Source: Myxococcales bacterium (GTDB lineage Bacteria; Myxococcota_A; Polyangia; Polyangiales; Ga0077539). From it: 64,000 bases of DNA. The stretch covers positions 1-64,000 of the forward strand of contig JAEUKI010000091.1 in NCBI GenBank assembly GCA_016793325.1, in the 5' to 3' direction. The notes under the pieces were generated by a model that made no database searches, was not told where the DNA came from, and was given only the letters and a program-made list of their open reading frames with translations. The position numbers and the translations under genes were made by a program. Each line of letters opens with the position of its first letter. The stretch's first letter is position 1. This document shows, in pieces, positions 54,201 through 64,000 of this stretch.

Positions 54201-55805
54201 TCAGCGATTGACGCGGCGACCGATCATGTTGGCGATTTGCTGGATGGGCGCGCTCAGGTTGGTCGCGCAGATGCTCGCGACCATTCCGTTGCGGCAAGGG
54301 CCAGCTCCGCACTGCACGGACTCATCGAAGCGGCGCGCGATCTCGACGAGGCGACGCGACGGAAACGCCATGCTCTGTGCGTTCGAGCACGTCATCATCG
54401 GGTTGTACGTGCTGCCCGCGCGACGGCAGGCCGGCACGACGTGCGAGCAGTTGGGATCCATGTTTGCTGTGCGCATCGAGAACGGACCCGCGCTCTCCTG
54501 CATGCCCGAAATGGCCATCGATGAGTCGCGTCCGTAGAAATTGTCGGGAGAGCCCGATGGTGTGCCGAGCAGCGCGTCCCAGTTGGTGACGGTCTCGGTT
54601 CCCGCGGTGCGCGTCGGCACCGCGAGAGGAACGCCTGTGATCGCAGCGAAGACCACGCGCTCGGGGTGTCCGGGCTTGAGCGAGAGAAAGTCCTTCGCCC
54701 AGCGGTTGGGCGCGCTCGACGGCGCAGAGTTGACGTAGCGATCGAGGTTCCACGTGGGATCTCGCCGGTCGCCTGGCGTGTAGAGGTAGAAGCGCAAGTC
54801 GGGGTTGGTGGGGTGCGCCCACGCCATCGAGCTCGTGTTGTAGATGTCCAGCGCGCTGTCGCAGGCATCGCCATTTTGTGAGGAAAATCCCTGGTCGTAG
54901 TTGCAGTCTCGCACCGATCCATCTTCTTCGTCGGTGAGCATCACGATGGCGAGCACCGCGCTCGGTCGAACGAACCCCGCGTTTGGCGACATGTTGCCCG
55001 GCGCTTGTCGCGCGTCGTGGTGAACGAGCGCGCGCCACGCGGACTCGAGCTGCGACTCGAGGCCGCAGCCGTTGATGAAGATCCCCGCGTTGCATTTGAA
55101 CCAGTCCGAGAACACGTCTGGATCGCGGGTCGACATGTTCAACCCAGGGACGTCGCAGGTGCGATCGGCGCTGTTCGAACAAAACGTGATGAAGCTCGGA
55201 AACTGATTGATGTCGTTGTTGCACACCATCGGACGAAAGCCCGAGGGCGCGGTCACCGCGTTGGGTCTGCGCGGCGCCCAAGGGAGGTGCGACTGCAGCG
55301 CGAACCCGTTGCGGATCGGGTTGAGCAATCCGTGATCGCCGCGCGATGGGTCGTCGCAGCCCGGGACCATCGAGCCCGGCGTTCCGAGGTCGGTCGAGAC
55401 GACGCCGACGTGAAGGTCCGTGGCGGGCTCGTGAACGCGCACGTCGTCCGGGTTCATCGGGTTGCACGCGTGCTCGGGCGCGCTGGGATTCGCGCGCGAT
55501 CGACAGGGAGGGTTCGTCAGTCGATCGATGAGCGGCCGGACCTGGGCCAGGAAGTTCGACTGGTTGTCGGCCATGGACCCCGAGTTGTCGATGACGAACA
55601 AGAGATCGAGCTGCCCTGTTGGCGGGACGATGACGGGGCCTCCGCCCTCGATCGGAACTCCGCCCTCCGTGCGCGGCCCGCCCTCCGAGGTTCCGCTGTC
55701 CATGGCGCTTCCGTCCGAGGGCGACGTCGAGCTGCCGCACGCGGCGGCGAACAAACCCACGAGCGCCAAGCCGGCGCAACCCACGCGACGTGTGACTCTT
55801 TGCAT
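54201..55805 (-). CDS. VWA-domain lipoprotein
   Basis: A 534-aa lipoprotein (MQRVTRRVGCAGLALVGLFA then AAC) with a Gly/Glu/Pro linker. A von Willebrand A domain starts at residue 65: LDLLFVIDNSGSMADNQSNF, where DNSGS is the MIDAS metal site, and continues with VGVVSTDLGTPG and VLAIVMLTDEEDGSVRDC. It contains many Cys pairs, two near the end (SVQCGAGPCRNG). The large insertions between strands are typical of myxobacterial VWA lipoproteins. It probably binds a metal-dependent partner on the surface. Confidence 0.82.
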   Translation of the reverse strand: MQRVTRRVGCAGLALVGLFAAACGSSTSPSDGSAMDSGTSEGGPRTEGGVPIEGGGPVIVPPTGQLDLLFVIDNSGSMADNQSNFLAQVRPLIDRLTNPPCRSRANPSAPEHACNPMNPDDVRVHEPATDLHVGVVSTDLGTPGSMVPGCDDPSRGDHGLLNPIRNGFALQSHLPWAPRRPNAVTAPSGFRPMVCNNDINQFPSFITFCSNSADRTCDVPGLNMSTRDPDVFSDWFKCNAGIFINGCGLESQLESAWRALVHHDARQAPGNMSPNAGFVRPSAVLAIVMLTDEEDGSVRDCNYDQGFSSQNGDACDSALDIYNTSSMAWAHPTNPDLRFYLYTPGDRRDPTWNLDRYVNSAPSSAPNRWAKDFLSLKPGHPERVVFAAITGVPLAVPTRTAGTETVTNWDALLGTPSGSPDNFYGRDSSMAISGMQESAGPFSMRTANMDPNCSHVVPACRRAGSTYNPMMTCSNAQSMAFPSRRLVEIARRFDESVQCGAGPCRNGMVASICATNLSAPIQQIANMIGRRVNR

Positions 55806-55962
55806 GTGTGACCAATCCCCGAATCGAAGCCAGCAAGCGTGCGACCGACTGTGCAGTCACCATGGGCGTACGCGACCGAGCGATCGTCGGCAACCGGCAA
55901 CGACGACAATCGCGCGGCGACCGCGGTGAGTGCCTCTAAAGTTGGCAGGGGCGCCGCAAAAC

Positions 55963-56159
55963 GGGGACGGTGCTCTGATTGTGAAATTGGCGATAAAGTC
56001 TCGTACTCGAGAGGAAACTTGTTCAGATGCCCAAATGGGTGTCTGTCATAAAAATCAGCATACATAGAGGTCATTTGGCAATTTTTGTTTTCGCGTGCTC
56101 CGACTCTGTCAGCAATTTTACAGGCGAAAAGCGAATGCGAGTATCAGAGCACCGTCCCC
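55963..56159. mobile_element. MITE-like element with 17-bp terminal inverted repeats (family C copy 2)
   Basis: GGGGACGGTGCTCTGAT at 55963-55979 is repeated inverted and perfectly at 56143-56159, framing 197 bp. The left half equals family C copy 1. The interior has no believable gene and is more AT-rich than the flanks (GGCAATTTTTGTTTTCGC). No flanking duplication is evident. Short elements of this kind are usually moved by a transposase encoded elsewhere. Confidence 0.6.
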
Positions 56160-56221
56160 TCTTTGGCGCGCTATAACCCCGCGCCAGCACCGTGCGCTCA
56201 TTCTCTCCCCCATTTTGCGCG

Positions 56222-56947
56222 ATGGATTCATCGCGCCCCGAACACACGGTCGACGCGGCGCTGTCTGCGACGGGCTACGCGGTGCTCGATCGCAAGGGCG
56301 TCGAGACCCTCGTCGGCCAGCCCCTCCCGATCGACGCTTGGTCGCGCTTGTGGAACGCCCTCCCCGAAGACCAGTACCTCCGCGACGGAGGGCGCTATCG
56401 GCGCCGACGCTACGGATGCTTCATCGCTGAACACCAAACGCTCGAGCGCACTTCGAGGCAGCTGCACTGGCAGCCCGTCGAGTACAACGCGCTCCACGGT
56501 GGGCTCGAGCGTTGGTTCGAGCCGCTCGAGCCTCGGCTCGTCGACGACCCCGCGTGGAGCGCGCTCTTGCTCGCGCTCGCCGCGCGCGCTGATGCGCTCC
56601 GAAGCAAAGAAAAGCCCGAGCGTTGGTTCATCGAAGCGCATCAGTTTCGCATCGATACGACGGACGGAATCGGTCGGCCGACGCCCGAAGGCGCGCACCG
56701 CGACGGGGTCGATCTCGTCGCGGTGATGGTGGTGGCGCGCGTGGGTGTGCGCGGCGGAGAAACCCGCGTGTTCGACGCGCGTTCGCCGAGCGGACTGCGA
56801 TTCACGATCGAGGAGCCCGGGACGACGGTCTTGCTCGACGACGAGCGGGTGATCCACGAGAGCACACCGATTCAACCGACGGGTCCGACGCCAGGCTATC
56901 GAGACACGCTCGTGATCACGGTGCGCGCCGGTGGATTTCAGGGTTGA
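56222..56947 (+). CDS. 2-oxoglutarate/Fe(II) dioxygenase-like protein
   Basis: A 241-aa protein with the jelly-roll and metal motif of the 2OG-Fe dioxygenase family (PF10014-like). GAHRDGVDLVAVMVVARVG supplies His-x-Asp, followed by GGETRVFDA and the second His in LLDDERVIHESTPI, with an Arg in GYRDTLVITVR for 2-oxoglutarate. The N-terminal half has RRRRYGCFIAEHQTLERT, a usual substrate region. Family members hydroxylate amino acids, but the substrate here is not known. The ATG at 56222 is the first in-frame start with a normal beginning (MDSSRPEHTVDAALS). It is a lone plus-strand gene next to the MITE. Confidence 0.75.
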   Translation: MDSSRPEHTVDAALSATGYAVLDRKGVETLVGQPLPIDAWSRLWNALPEDQYLRDGGRYRRRRYGCFIAEHQTLERTSRQLHWQPVEYNALHGGLERWFEPLEPRLVDDPAWSALLLALAARADALRSKEKPERWFIEAHQFRIDTTDGIGRPTPEGAHRDGVDLVAVMVVARVGVRGGETRVFDARSPSGLRFTIEEPGTTVLLDDERVIHESTPIQPTGPTPGYRDTLVITVRAGGFQG

Positions 56948-57028
56948 GCCCGCGGCGGGGCCGTAACGACCGCTGAGGTCGCGGAGCCTTCGTAACGGTT
57001 CGCCACTCTTCGGCGTACCCTTCGGACG

Positions 57029-57730
57029 ATGGTCAGGAGAGTTCAACGGTGCGCGCTCGTGGCTGTGGCGTTGAGCGCGTGCGCTCCTTCGATGGGAACG
57101 CCCGCGCCCGAAGACGCCGCGAACACGGACGTCGCGCGCGCGATGGACGTCGGTCTCGGCGGGGACAGCAGCACGGTCGCGGACGCTGCGATGGAGGACG
57201 CTGCGGCTGGTGGCTATCCGGCGGGGCCCTACGGAAACGCGGTCGGGGCGACGATGGCCAACCTCGCGCTCGAAGGCTTCGTGAATGATTCGCGGAGCGA
57301 GCTCTCGACGCGCGGGAATTTCGGGCGGTATTCGCTCGCGGAGCTTCGCGCGGGAGGGGCGCGGTACGCGCTGGTGCACACGAGCGGGTTCTTGTGACCC
57401 GCGTGTCAGGAAGCGGCCCGTGCTCTGGCTGCGAACACGACTCGAATCGTCGCCACCGGAGCGGCGTCCGTTGAAATCTTGGTTCCGTACGCGGGGGGAA
57501 ACTCGCAGCGGTCGAACCTCGAGCAGTGGGTCAACCGATACGGGCTGCAGATCACCTCGGTGATCGACGCTTCGCCAGGGCAGACCGAAGCCAACGCGCA
57601 GCTCGGCGGGCGAGACCAGACGTACATCGTCGAGCTCGCGACGATGCGCGTTCGCTTCCGACGCTCGTTCGGCGGAGGCAGCGACGTGACCGCGGCGATC
57701 ACCGAGCTCGAGCGCCTCGCGGCGATGTGA
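57029..57730 (+). CDS. Probable selenocysteine-containing thioredoxin-like lipoprotein
   Basis: Read through the TGA at 57395-57397, this is one uninterrupted 233-residue frame. The N-terminus is a lipoprotein signal (MVRRVQRCALVAVALSAC) and linker. The thioredoxin-like part has YPAGPYGNAVGATMANLALE, then RYALVHTSGFL, then Sec-PAC-QEAARAL: the TGA takes the place of the first Cys of a CPAC-type redox motif. The frame goes on with VEILVPYAGGNSQRSNLE, QITSVIDASPGQTEANAQLG, QTYIVELATMRVRF and a normal TGA at the end. Protein-like sequence on both sides and a UxxC motif argue for selenocysteine and against decay. A short-stop reading would give a useless 122-aa stub. It acts outside the cytoplasm, presumably reducing disulfides or peroxides. 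Confidence 0.75.
57395..57427 (+). promoter_or_regulatory. Possible bacterial SECIS hairpin after the TGA
   Basis: Right after the TGA the RNA can fold as CAG-GA-AGC / GCT-CTG with the loop GGCCCGT (loop 17 nt past the TGA). An outer pairing of CGTGT with ACACG is also possible. The loop opening with GG at this distance matches bacterial SECIS elements, which recruit SelB. The fold was done by eye. Confidence 0.5.
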
Positions 57731-57778
57731 GCGCCCGCCGCTCGACGAAAGAACGCTGCGCCGCCGCAGGGCCGTGGT

Positions 57779-59113
57779 TCAGCTCTCGTCGCTCACCTTC
57801 TCGGGCGCGACCGTCAACCGCACGAGGCGAACCTTGCGCGGCGTCGCGTCGAGCACCGTCAGGACGCTGCCGTCCGCGAGCGTAAACGTCGCGCCGATCG
57901 CCGGGATTTCACGGGCGAGATAGATGCAGAGCCCCGCGACCGTCGTGTACTCCTCGGGCTCGAGGAGCTCGAGCCCGAGCTGGCGGCTCACCTCTCGGAT
58001 CGGCATCTCGCCGGGCAGCTCGACGGCGCGCTCGGCGTCGAGCACGAGCGGCCTCACGGGGGCGTCCTGCTCACTTGAAATATCGCCCACGATTTCTTCG
58101 ACGAGGTCCTCGATGGTGACGAGGCCCACGACGGCGCCGCCTTCGTCGACGACGATCACGAGCGGGGCTCGCTCGCGCTGCATGCGTCGTAGCAGCGTGA
58201 CGGCCGCGAGCGTCTCGGGGACGAACTGCACCGCGCGCAACACGCCGCTGACGGTGTCTGCGCACGCTTCGTCGGCGCCGTTGGGGCCGAGCGCGCTCGT
58301 GCGGCGCGCGAACAGGTCCTTCACCGCGAGGTAGCCGATGATGTTCTCGGGGCTGCCGTCGTACACGGGCAGGCGCGCGTAGCGGCGACCCTCGAGCGCC
58401 GCGCGGAGCTCGTCCTCGGTGCACTGCCGAGGGACGCTGACGATGCGGTTTCGCGGGACCATCACGTCGAACGCGGTCAGCGCGCGAAACTCGATGGCGC
58501 GCGAGGCGATCTCGCTCGACTTGGCGTCGAGCGACCCTGTGCGCGCGGCTTCTTCGACGAGCTCTTGCAGCTCTTCGGGCGAGAGCCGCGTCTCGGTGAA
58601 GCTGGTCTTGTCGCCAAAGAGCTTCAACACGAGGTTGCTCAGCCCCGTGAGGGCCCACACCGCGGGCTTCACGACGGAGGCCATCACGCGCAAGACGGGG
58701 CCCATCGCGAGCGCGTATCGCTCGGCGCTGCGGAGCGCGAGAGACTTGGGGACGAGCTCGCCGACGACGACTTCGAGCACGGTGATTCCCACGACGACGA
58801 TGAGCAAGCCCGCCTTCGAGAGCCAGTGCCCCACGAAAGGAACGCCCGCGAGCTTCTGCCCGATCGCGTGCGCGAGGCGCTCGCCGCCGATGGCGGCGGC
58901 GGCGGTTCCGACGACGGTGATCCCGATCTGGACGGTCGCGAGGAAGCGCTCGGGTTGCTTTCGCAGCCAGCGAACCGCGCTCGCGCCAGCGCGCTTTTCG
59001 TCGATCAGCTCTGCGAGGCGCGTCTTGCGTACGGTGAGCACGGCGATCTCTGCGCCCGCGAACACTCCGTTGAGCAGCATGAGCGCCAGGACGATGAGCA
59101 GGTCCGTGGCCAT
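57779..59113 (-). CDS. CNNM/HlyC-CorC family membrane protein with CBS domains
   Basis: A 444-aa protein with a DUF21/CNNM membrane domain (residues 1-190): LMLLNGVFAGAEIAVLTVRK, TRLAELIDE, QIGITVVGTAAAAIGGERLA and EVVVGELVPKSLALRSAERY. Two CBS domains follow (about 205-340; DVMVPRNRIVSVPRQC, RRYARLPVYDGSPENIIGYL, GLVTIEDLVEEIVGDIS) and then a CorC_HlyC domain (350-444; LDAERAVELPGEMPIREVS, EYTTVAGLCIYLAREIP). Such proteins are thought to export magnesium or sodium; older names call them hemolysins. The ATG at 59113 is chosen; a GTG at 59131 adds six residues. Confidence 0.88.
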   Translation of the reverse strand: MATDLLIVLALMLLNGVFAGAEIAVLTVRKTRLAELIDEKRAGASAVRWLRKQPERFLATVQIGITVVGTAAAAIGGERLAHAIGQKLAGVPFVGHWLSKAGLLIVVVGITVLEVVVGELVPKSLALRSAERYALAMGPVLRVMASVVKPAVWALTGLSNLVLKLFGDKTSFTETRLSPEELQELVEEAARTGSLDAKSSEIASRAIEFRALTAFDVMVPRNRIVSVPRQCTEDELRAALEGRRYARLPVYDGSPENIIGYLAVKDLFARRTSALGPNGADEACADTVSGVLRAVQFVPETLAAVTLLRRMQRERAPLVIVVDEGGAVVGLVTIEDLVEEIVGDISSEQDAPVRPLVLDAERAVELPGEMPIREVSRQLGLELLEPEEYTTVAGLCIYLAREIPAIGATFTLADGSVLTVLDATPRKVRLVRLTVAPEKVSDES

Positions 59114-59206
59114 TGCGCGGGAGTCTGCCACGATGCGCCTACGACCCCGCCAACAACGTTCGGTCTGTGGCCCGAGTATTGAATTCGAGCTCGTGCAGAA
59201 ACCGTC

Positions 59207-60049
59207 ATGTTCGAGCGCGAAACACGAATCGTCCCCGAAAAACGCTGGTCACTGTGCGCGGCGCCGCTCGCGTTGGCGCTGGTCGCGTGCGGCGCGTCCG
59301 TCGCTCCGCTCGGCGACGGTGGCACAGATCGCGGCAATGTCGGGCCCGACGCGAGCGCGCTCGACGTGATCGTGCCTGACGTGACGACGCCACCGCCGTT
59401 CGACGCGGGCAACGCGTGCATCCGATCGATGGTGGCTGACGTCGTGGCTCCGAGCGTCTTATTCGCGGGGCAGCCGCTCGGCGTGAGCGTATTGGCTCCG
59501 GGGCAGGGGTGTGGATGTGCGTTGACGCTGCAGCCGAACGCGCTGTCGAGCGCGCGTGGGTTCGACCCAGTGCTCTGCAATTGCTGCCGAGAGTGCGAAT
59601 GTGTCGACGGGAGCTACACGGCGAGCGCGCTCTTGGGCGCGCCGGGTGTCGGATCGACGCAGATCGCGGTGACGGGCAGCCCGCGCCGCACGGTGTTCGT
59701 CATCGAGAGTCCCGAGCAGTGCGACGCGTCGTTCGTTCGTGTGCGCGAGGTGACGGTGCTCGCTCCCGAGGGGCGCGTCACGGGGCCCGCGCTCCACTGG
59801 GCGATCATCAGCGGAACGCACCGTTACTGCTGCGACGCAGGCGTGGGCTTCGTCGAGAACCGGCAAGGCAACGCGTTCACCCTCGGGCCGCGCTCGTGCG
59901 AGACGCTCGGATGCGCGATGGCGTGCCCAGCGATCGCCGACCGCGAGGATCGCCCGTTCACGTCTGCGCACATGCTCGGGGTGCTCACCAACGGCGACTA
60001 TCGCCTCACGGTCGGCGCGACGACGCTCGCGTTCACGGTCCGACGCTGA
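59207..60049 (+). CDS. Cys-rich predicted lipoprotein
   Basis: A 280-aa precursor. A short charged start leads to WSLCAAPLALALVACGAS, with lipobox LVAC. The Asp/Gly linker (GDGGTDRGNVGPDASALDV) is followed by a domain with dense Cys: GQGCGCALTLQP, VLCNCCRECECVDGSY, RYCCDAGVGF and SCETLGCAMACPA. These are likely disulfides; metal binding is possible. No family recognised. It is transcribed divergently from the CNNM gene and convergently with the next minus-strand lipoprotein, with a family A repeat at the shared end. Confidence 0.68.
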   Translation: MFERETRIVPEKRWSLCAAPLALALVACGASVAPLGDGGTDRGNVGPDASALDVIVPDVTTPPPFDAGNACIRSMVADVVAPSVLFAGQPLGVSVLAPGQGCGCALTLQPNALSSARGFDPVLCNCCRECECVDGSYTASALLGAPGVGSTQIAVTGSPRRTVFVIESPEQCDASFVRVREVTVLAPEGRVTGPALHWAIISGTHRYCCDAGVGFVENRQGNAFTLGPRSCETLGCAMACPAIADREDRPFTSAHMLGVLTNGDYRLTVGATTLAFTVRR

Positions 60050-60051
60050 AG

Positions 60052-60127
60052 GCGACACGCGGGCTGAGTCTCTCGGGATATTTCGCAGGAGATTCTCGGT
60101 GCGTGTCTTCTTCCAACGGGGCGTCGG
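60052..60127 (+). repeat. Dispersed palindromic repeat, family A copy 4 (partial)
   Basis: Fills the gap between two convergent stops. Shares ACACGCGGGCTGAG with copy 3, GGGATATTTCGCAGGAG with copy 2, and CTTCCAACGGGGCGTCG with all. The left arm CCGTTGG is missing. Confidence 0.6.
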
Positions 60128-60130
60128 GGC

Positions 60131-60877
60131 TCACGGAACGCGCTCGCGGCGAGGACCCGCGTAGGTCTCGAGCACGCCACGGTCTGCGTGCACTTCGACT
60201 TGCACCGAGTCTTCGGGGCCGCCGTTGTTCGGTCGCATCGCGTTGAAATACACGGTCCAGAGCGCGCGATCGGACGAAGAGCGAACGAGCGAGCTCCGAA
60301 GTTGAAGCGAGCGGCCGCTCCATGCGCGGGCGCGATCGAGGGAGGCGAGCCGCTGCGTCGCGATCGCGAGCGCGCGCTGCGCGTCGGTCGCGAGGGCGGG
60401 CGCGCTCTGGCGAAGCGCTGCGAAATCGGGGCGGCGCGTGATCGTGTGCGGGGCTGTTCCCGCGAGGGTAAACGCCGCGCCGGAGGCGATCGTCGCGGGC
60501 GATTCGTCGGCGAACGGCGCGGGCATCGGCAGCGAAATGGTCACCGGGACGCCGATCGGCGCCCCGAGCAACGAGGTCATCACGCAACACACAGGAGCGA
60601 TCGTCGCGCCTGCAGAGAGGGTGATCGCGCCGTTCGTGGCGACGAGGTTGTTCCACTCGGTCGTGACGGCGTCGGTGGCTGTCTCGAGGGTGCTTCGTGG
60701 CGTGTCGGTCCGTGCCGCGTCGTCTCGCGCGGAGTTCTGGCGGGCGGCGAGGTTGGTGCCCTGCGGCGTCGCGCGTGTCCCGGGCGCAGGACAGCCTACG
60801 ATCCACAACGAGAGCGCACAGATCGCGCTTCGACAACCCCGCGCCCCAGTTGAACATCGTAGAAATGAGCCGAGCAT
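60131..60877 (-). CDS. Predicted lipoprotein, unknown function
   Basis: From the ATG at 60877 the 248-aa precursor has a signal with a Cys (ICALSLWIVGCPAP, lipobox IVGC). The mature part is Ala/Thr-rich; Cys pair VCCVMTS lies mid-chain, and helices near the end include QSAPALATDAQRALAIATQR. The start codon lies inside repeat B copy 2, so the repeat may supply the 5' end or the promoter. No family recognised. Confidence 0.62.
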   Translation of the reverse strand: MLGSFLRCSTGARGCRSAICALSLWIVGCPAPGTRATPQGTNLAARQNSARDDAARTDTPRSTLETATDAVTTEWNNLVATNGAITLSAGATIAPVCCVMTSLLGAPIGVPVTISLPMPAPFADESPATIASGAAFTLAGTAPHTITRRPDFAALRQSAPALATDAQRALAIATQRLASLDRARAWSGRSLQLRSSLVRSSSDRALWTVYFNAMRPNNGGPEDSVQVEVHADRGVLETYAGPRRERVP

Positions 60878-60951
60878 CGGCGCGGTTGAAATCAAGTCGA
60901 ACCGCCACGAATCAATCGATGTAAAGTACGGCAATCGAATGAGTGGGGGGT
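60844..60951 (+). repeat. Dispersed repeat, family B copy 2
   Basis: Matches 29827-29934 with shared blocks TTGAACATCGTAGAAA-like, GCGCGGTT-like and ACCGCCACGAAT...AATCGAATGAGTGG. It overlaps the start of the lipoprotein gene to its left. Confidence 0.6.
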
Positions 60952-61048
60952 TGGACATCGGGCGCGCAAAGACTGCCACACGCTGGCTTCTCGCGCTTCG
61001 CACCACTCCCCCGCTCGAGGGCTATACCCACGTTGGAACGCCTGTTGT

Positions 61049-63364
<2,316 letters not shown>

Positions 63365-64000
63365 CGAGCGACAGGGGGGCAAGCGAGCGGAGGGCGCGGG
63401 TGTGTGGGGGCGCGGCAGCGAGCAGCCAAGCGGGGGCGCGGCGGCGAGCAGCCGCACATTGTGCCTCGAAGACATCGCGGTGCGCCGTCACGCGAGCTAT
63501 CTCGGCAGGCGTTCTCGCTCGCGCTCGAACTTCGAGAGAAGAGTCTCTCGAACTCTACCCGCACTTTTGCAGGCAGTCCGAAGCACGCCGACGCGACAGC
63601 TCACGTTCCTAAGTTCGAGCGCGAGCGAGAACGCCTGCGCAGCACAGTGCGCGGCCGCTTGCTGCCGCGTCGAGCGTGATGGAGTGTTGTTCGTGAATTT
63701 CCAATTCGTTCCCCATCGGTGACGAACGATGAGCGCTCGCTGCCTCGCCCCGCTCGCTGCCGCGCTGACGCGGGGGGCGTGTGGGCGCGTTGCGCTCTGC
63801 GTGCGACGCATTTGTGCGCGCGCGCTCGCGATCTGTTGACGGCGCGCGCATCGAGCGCACACTCCATGGCGATCGGCGCTGGACCGGGATCGTCACCCCA
63901 CCAGCCGAACCTGTGACGAACGAGGCTCACGGGCCTCGTGGGAAGCAACGCGACGCACAGCAACGACGCTCGATCGCGCCGAGGTCACCGCACACGTGTG
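63365..64000. other. Intergenic end of window, no supported gene
   Basis: About 640 bp after the GAPDH-PGK stop. It starts with two imperfect GGCGCGG(C)GGCGAGCAGC units (near 63410-63450), then carries a perfect inverted repeat, listed separately. All frames are Arg/Ser/Ala-rich and shadow one another; no gene can be supported before the window edge. Confidence 0.45.
63506..63637. repeat. Perfect 27-bp inverted repeat with 78-bp spacer
   Basis: The 27 bases at 63506-63532 (core CAGGCGTTCTCGCTCGCGCT) recur exactly inverted at 63611-63637. The spacer has no gene. Total length 132 bp; the shape fits a small MITE-like element or a large hairpin. Confidence 0.65.

Noticed and set aside
63404..63963. 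Open frames at the right end of the window
   Set aside because: They cross the inverted repeat, overlap in five frames and have no coding-like composition.

Overview
The window looks like chromosomal DNA of a high-GC myxobacterium (Myxococcota, probably the Polyangiales/Sandaracinaceae side). The evidence is indirect: many lipoproteins with a signal peptide, a Cys and then a long Asp/Ala/Gly/Ser-rich linker; a Ser/Thr kinase with DWG instead of DFG; a MYXO-CTERM-like C-terminal anchor; a decayed myxobacterial sigma-70-like gene; and a likely selenoprotein. No rRNA gene, complete tRNA gene or CRISPR array was seen.

Left part, about 1-28.5 kb, is accessory DNA. It starts with a four-gene minus-strand operon (a protein of unknown function cut by the window edge, a DUF6603 protein, a PhoD-like phosphatase, a small membrane protein). 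Next come a two-gene module that resembles small virion or fibre proteins, a lipoprotein, a winged-helix-like protein, an unknown protein, and a YhaO/YhaN (SbcD/SbcC-like) nuclease-ATPase pair. From 16.9 to 28.2 kb there is a conflict or cell-death island, all on the minus strand: a staphylococcal-nuclease-like protein; a three-gene set made of a caspase fused to a Ski2-like helicase, a metallo-beta-lactamase fused to a C25/gingipain-like peptidase, and a 130-aa protein, closed by a hairpin; then, beyond a decayed IS982 transposase, a second caspase, an HExxH protein and a TPR protein. Decayed genes (DUF932 fragment, IS982) are typical of an island. At 28.51-28.57 kb, what looks like the last 20 nt of a tRNA sits next to a strong hairpin, which I read as the right attachment junction.

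Right part, about 29-64 kb, looks like ordinary chromosome, with many secreted or lipid-anchored proteins. It holds a glycine-rich lipoprotein, a repeat-domain lipoprotein, a beta-propeller protein, an AraC-type regulator, an M23 peptidase, an alpha/beta hydrolase, a pirin, a DUF4397 lipoprotein, a fused homocysteine methyltransferase/methylene-THF reductase, a Ser/Thr kinase, a VWA lipoprotein, a 2OG-Fe(II) dioxygenase, a CNNM/HlyC-type membrane protein and, at the right end, a single-frame GAPDH-PGK fusion. A thioredoxin-like lipoprotein at 57.0-57.7 kb has an in-frame TGA exactly where the first Cys of its CxxC motif should be, followed by a possible SECIS hairpin, so it is probably a selenoprotein.

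Several families of short palindromic repeats are scattered between the right-hand genes: family A in four copies, B in two, C in two (one with perfect 17-bp terminal inverted repeats), one tandem cluster, and one perfect 27-bp inverted repeat.
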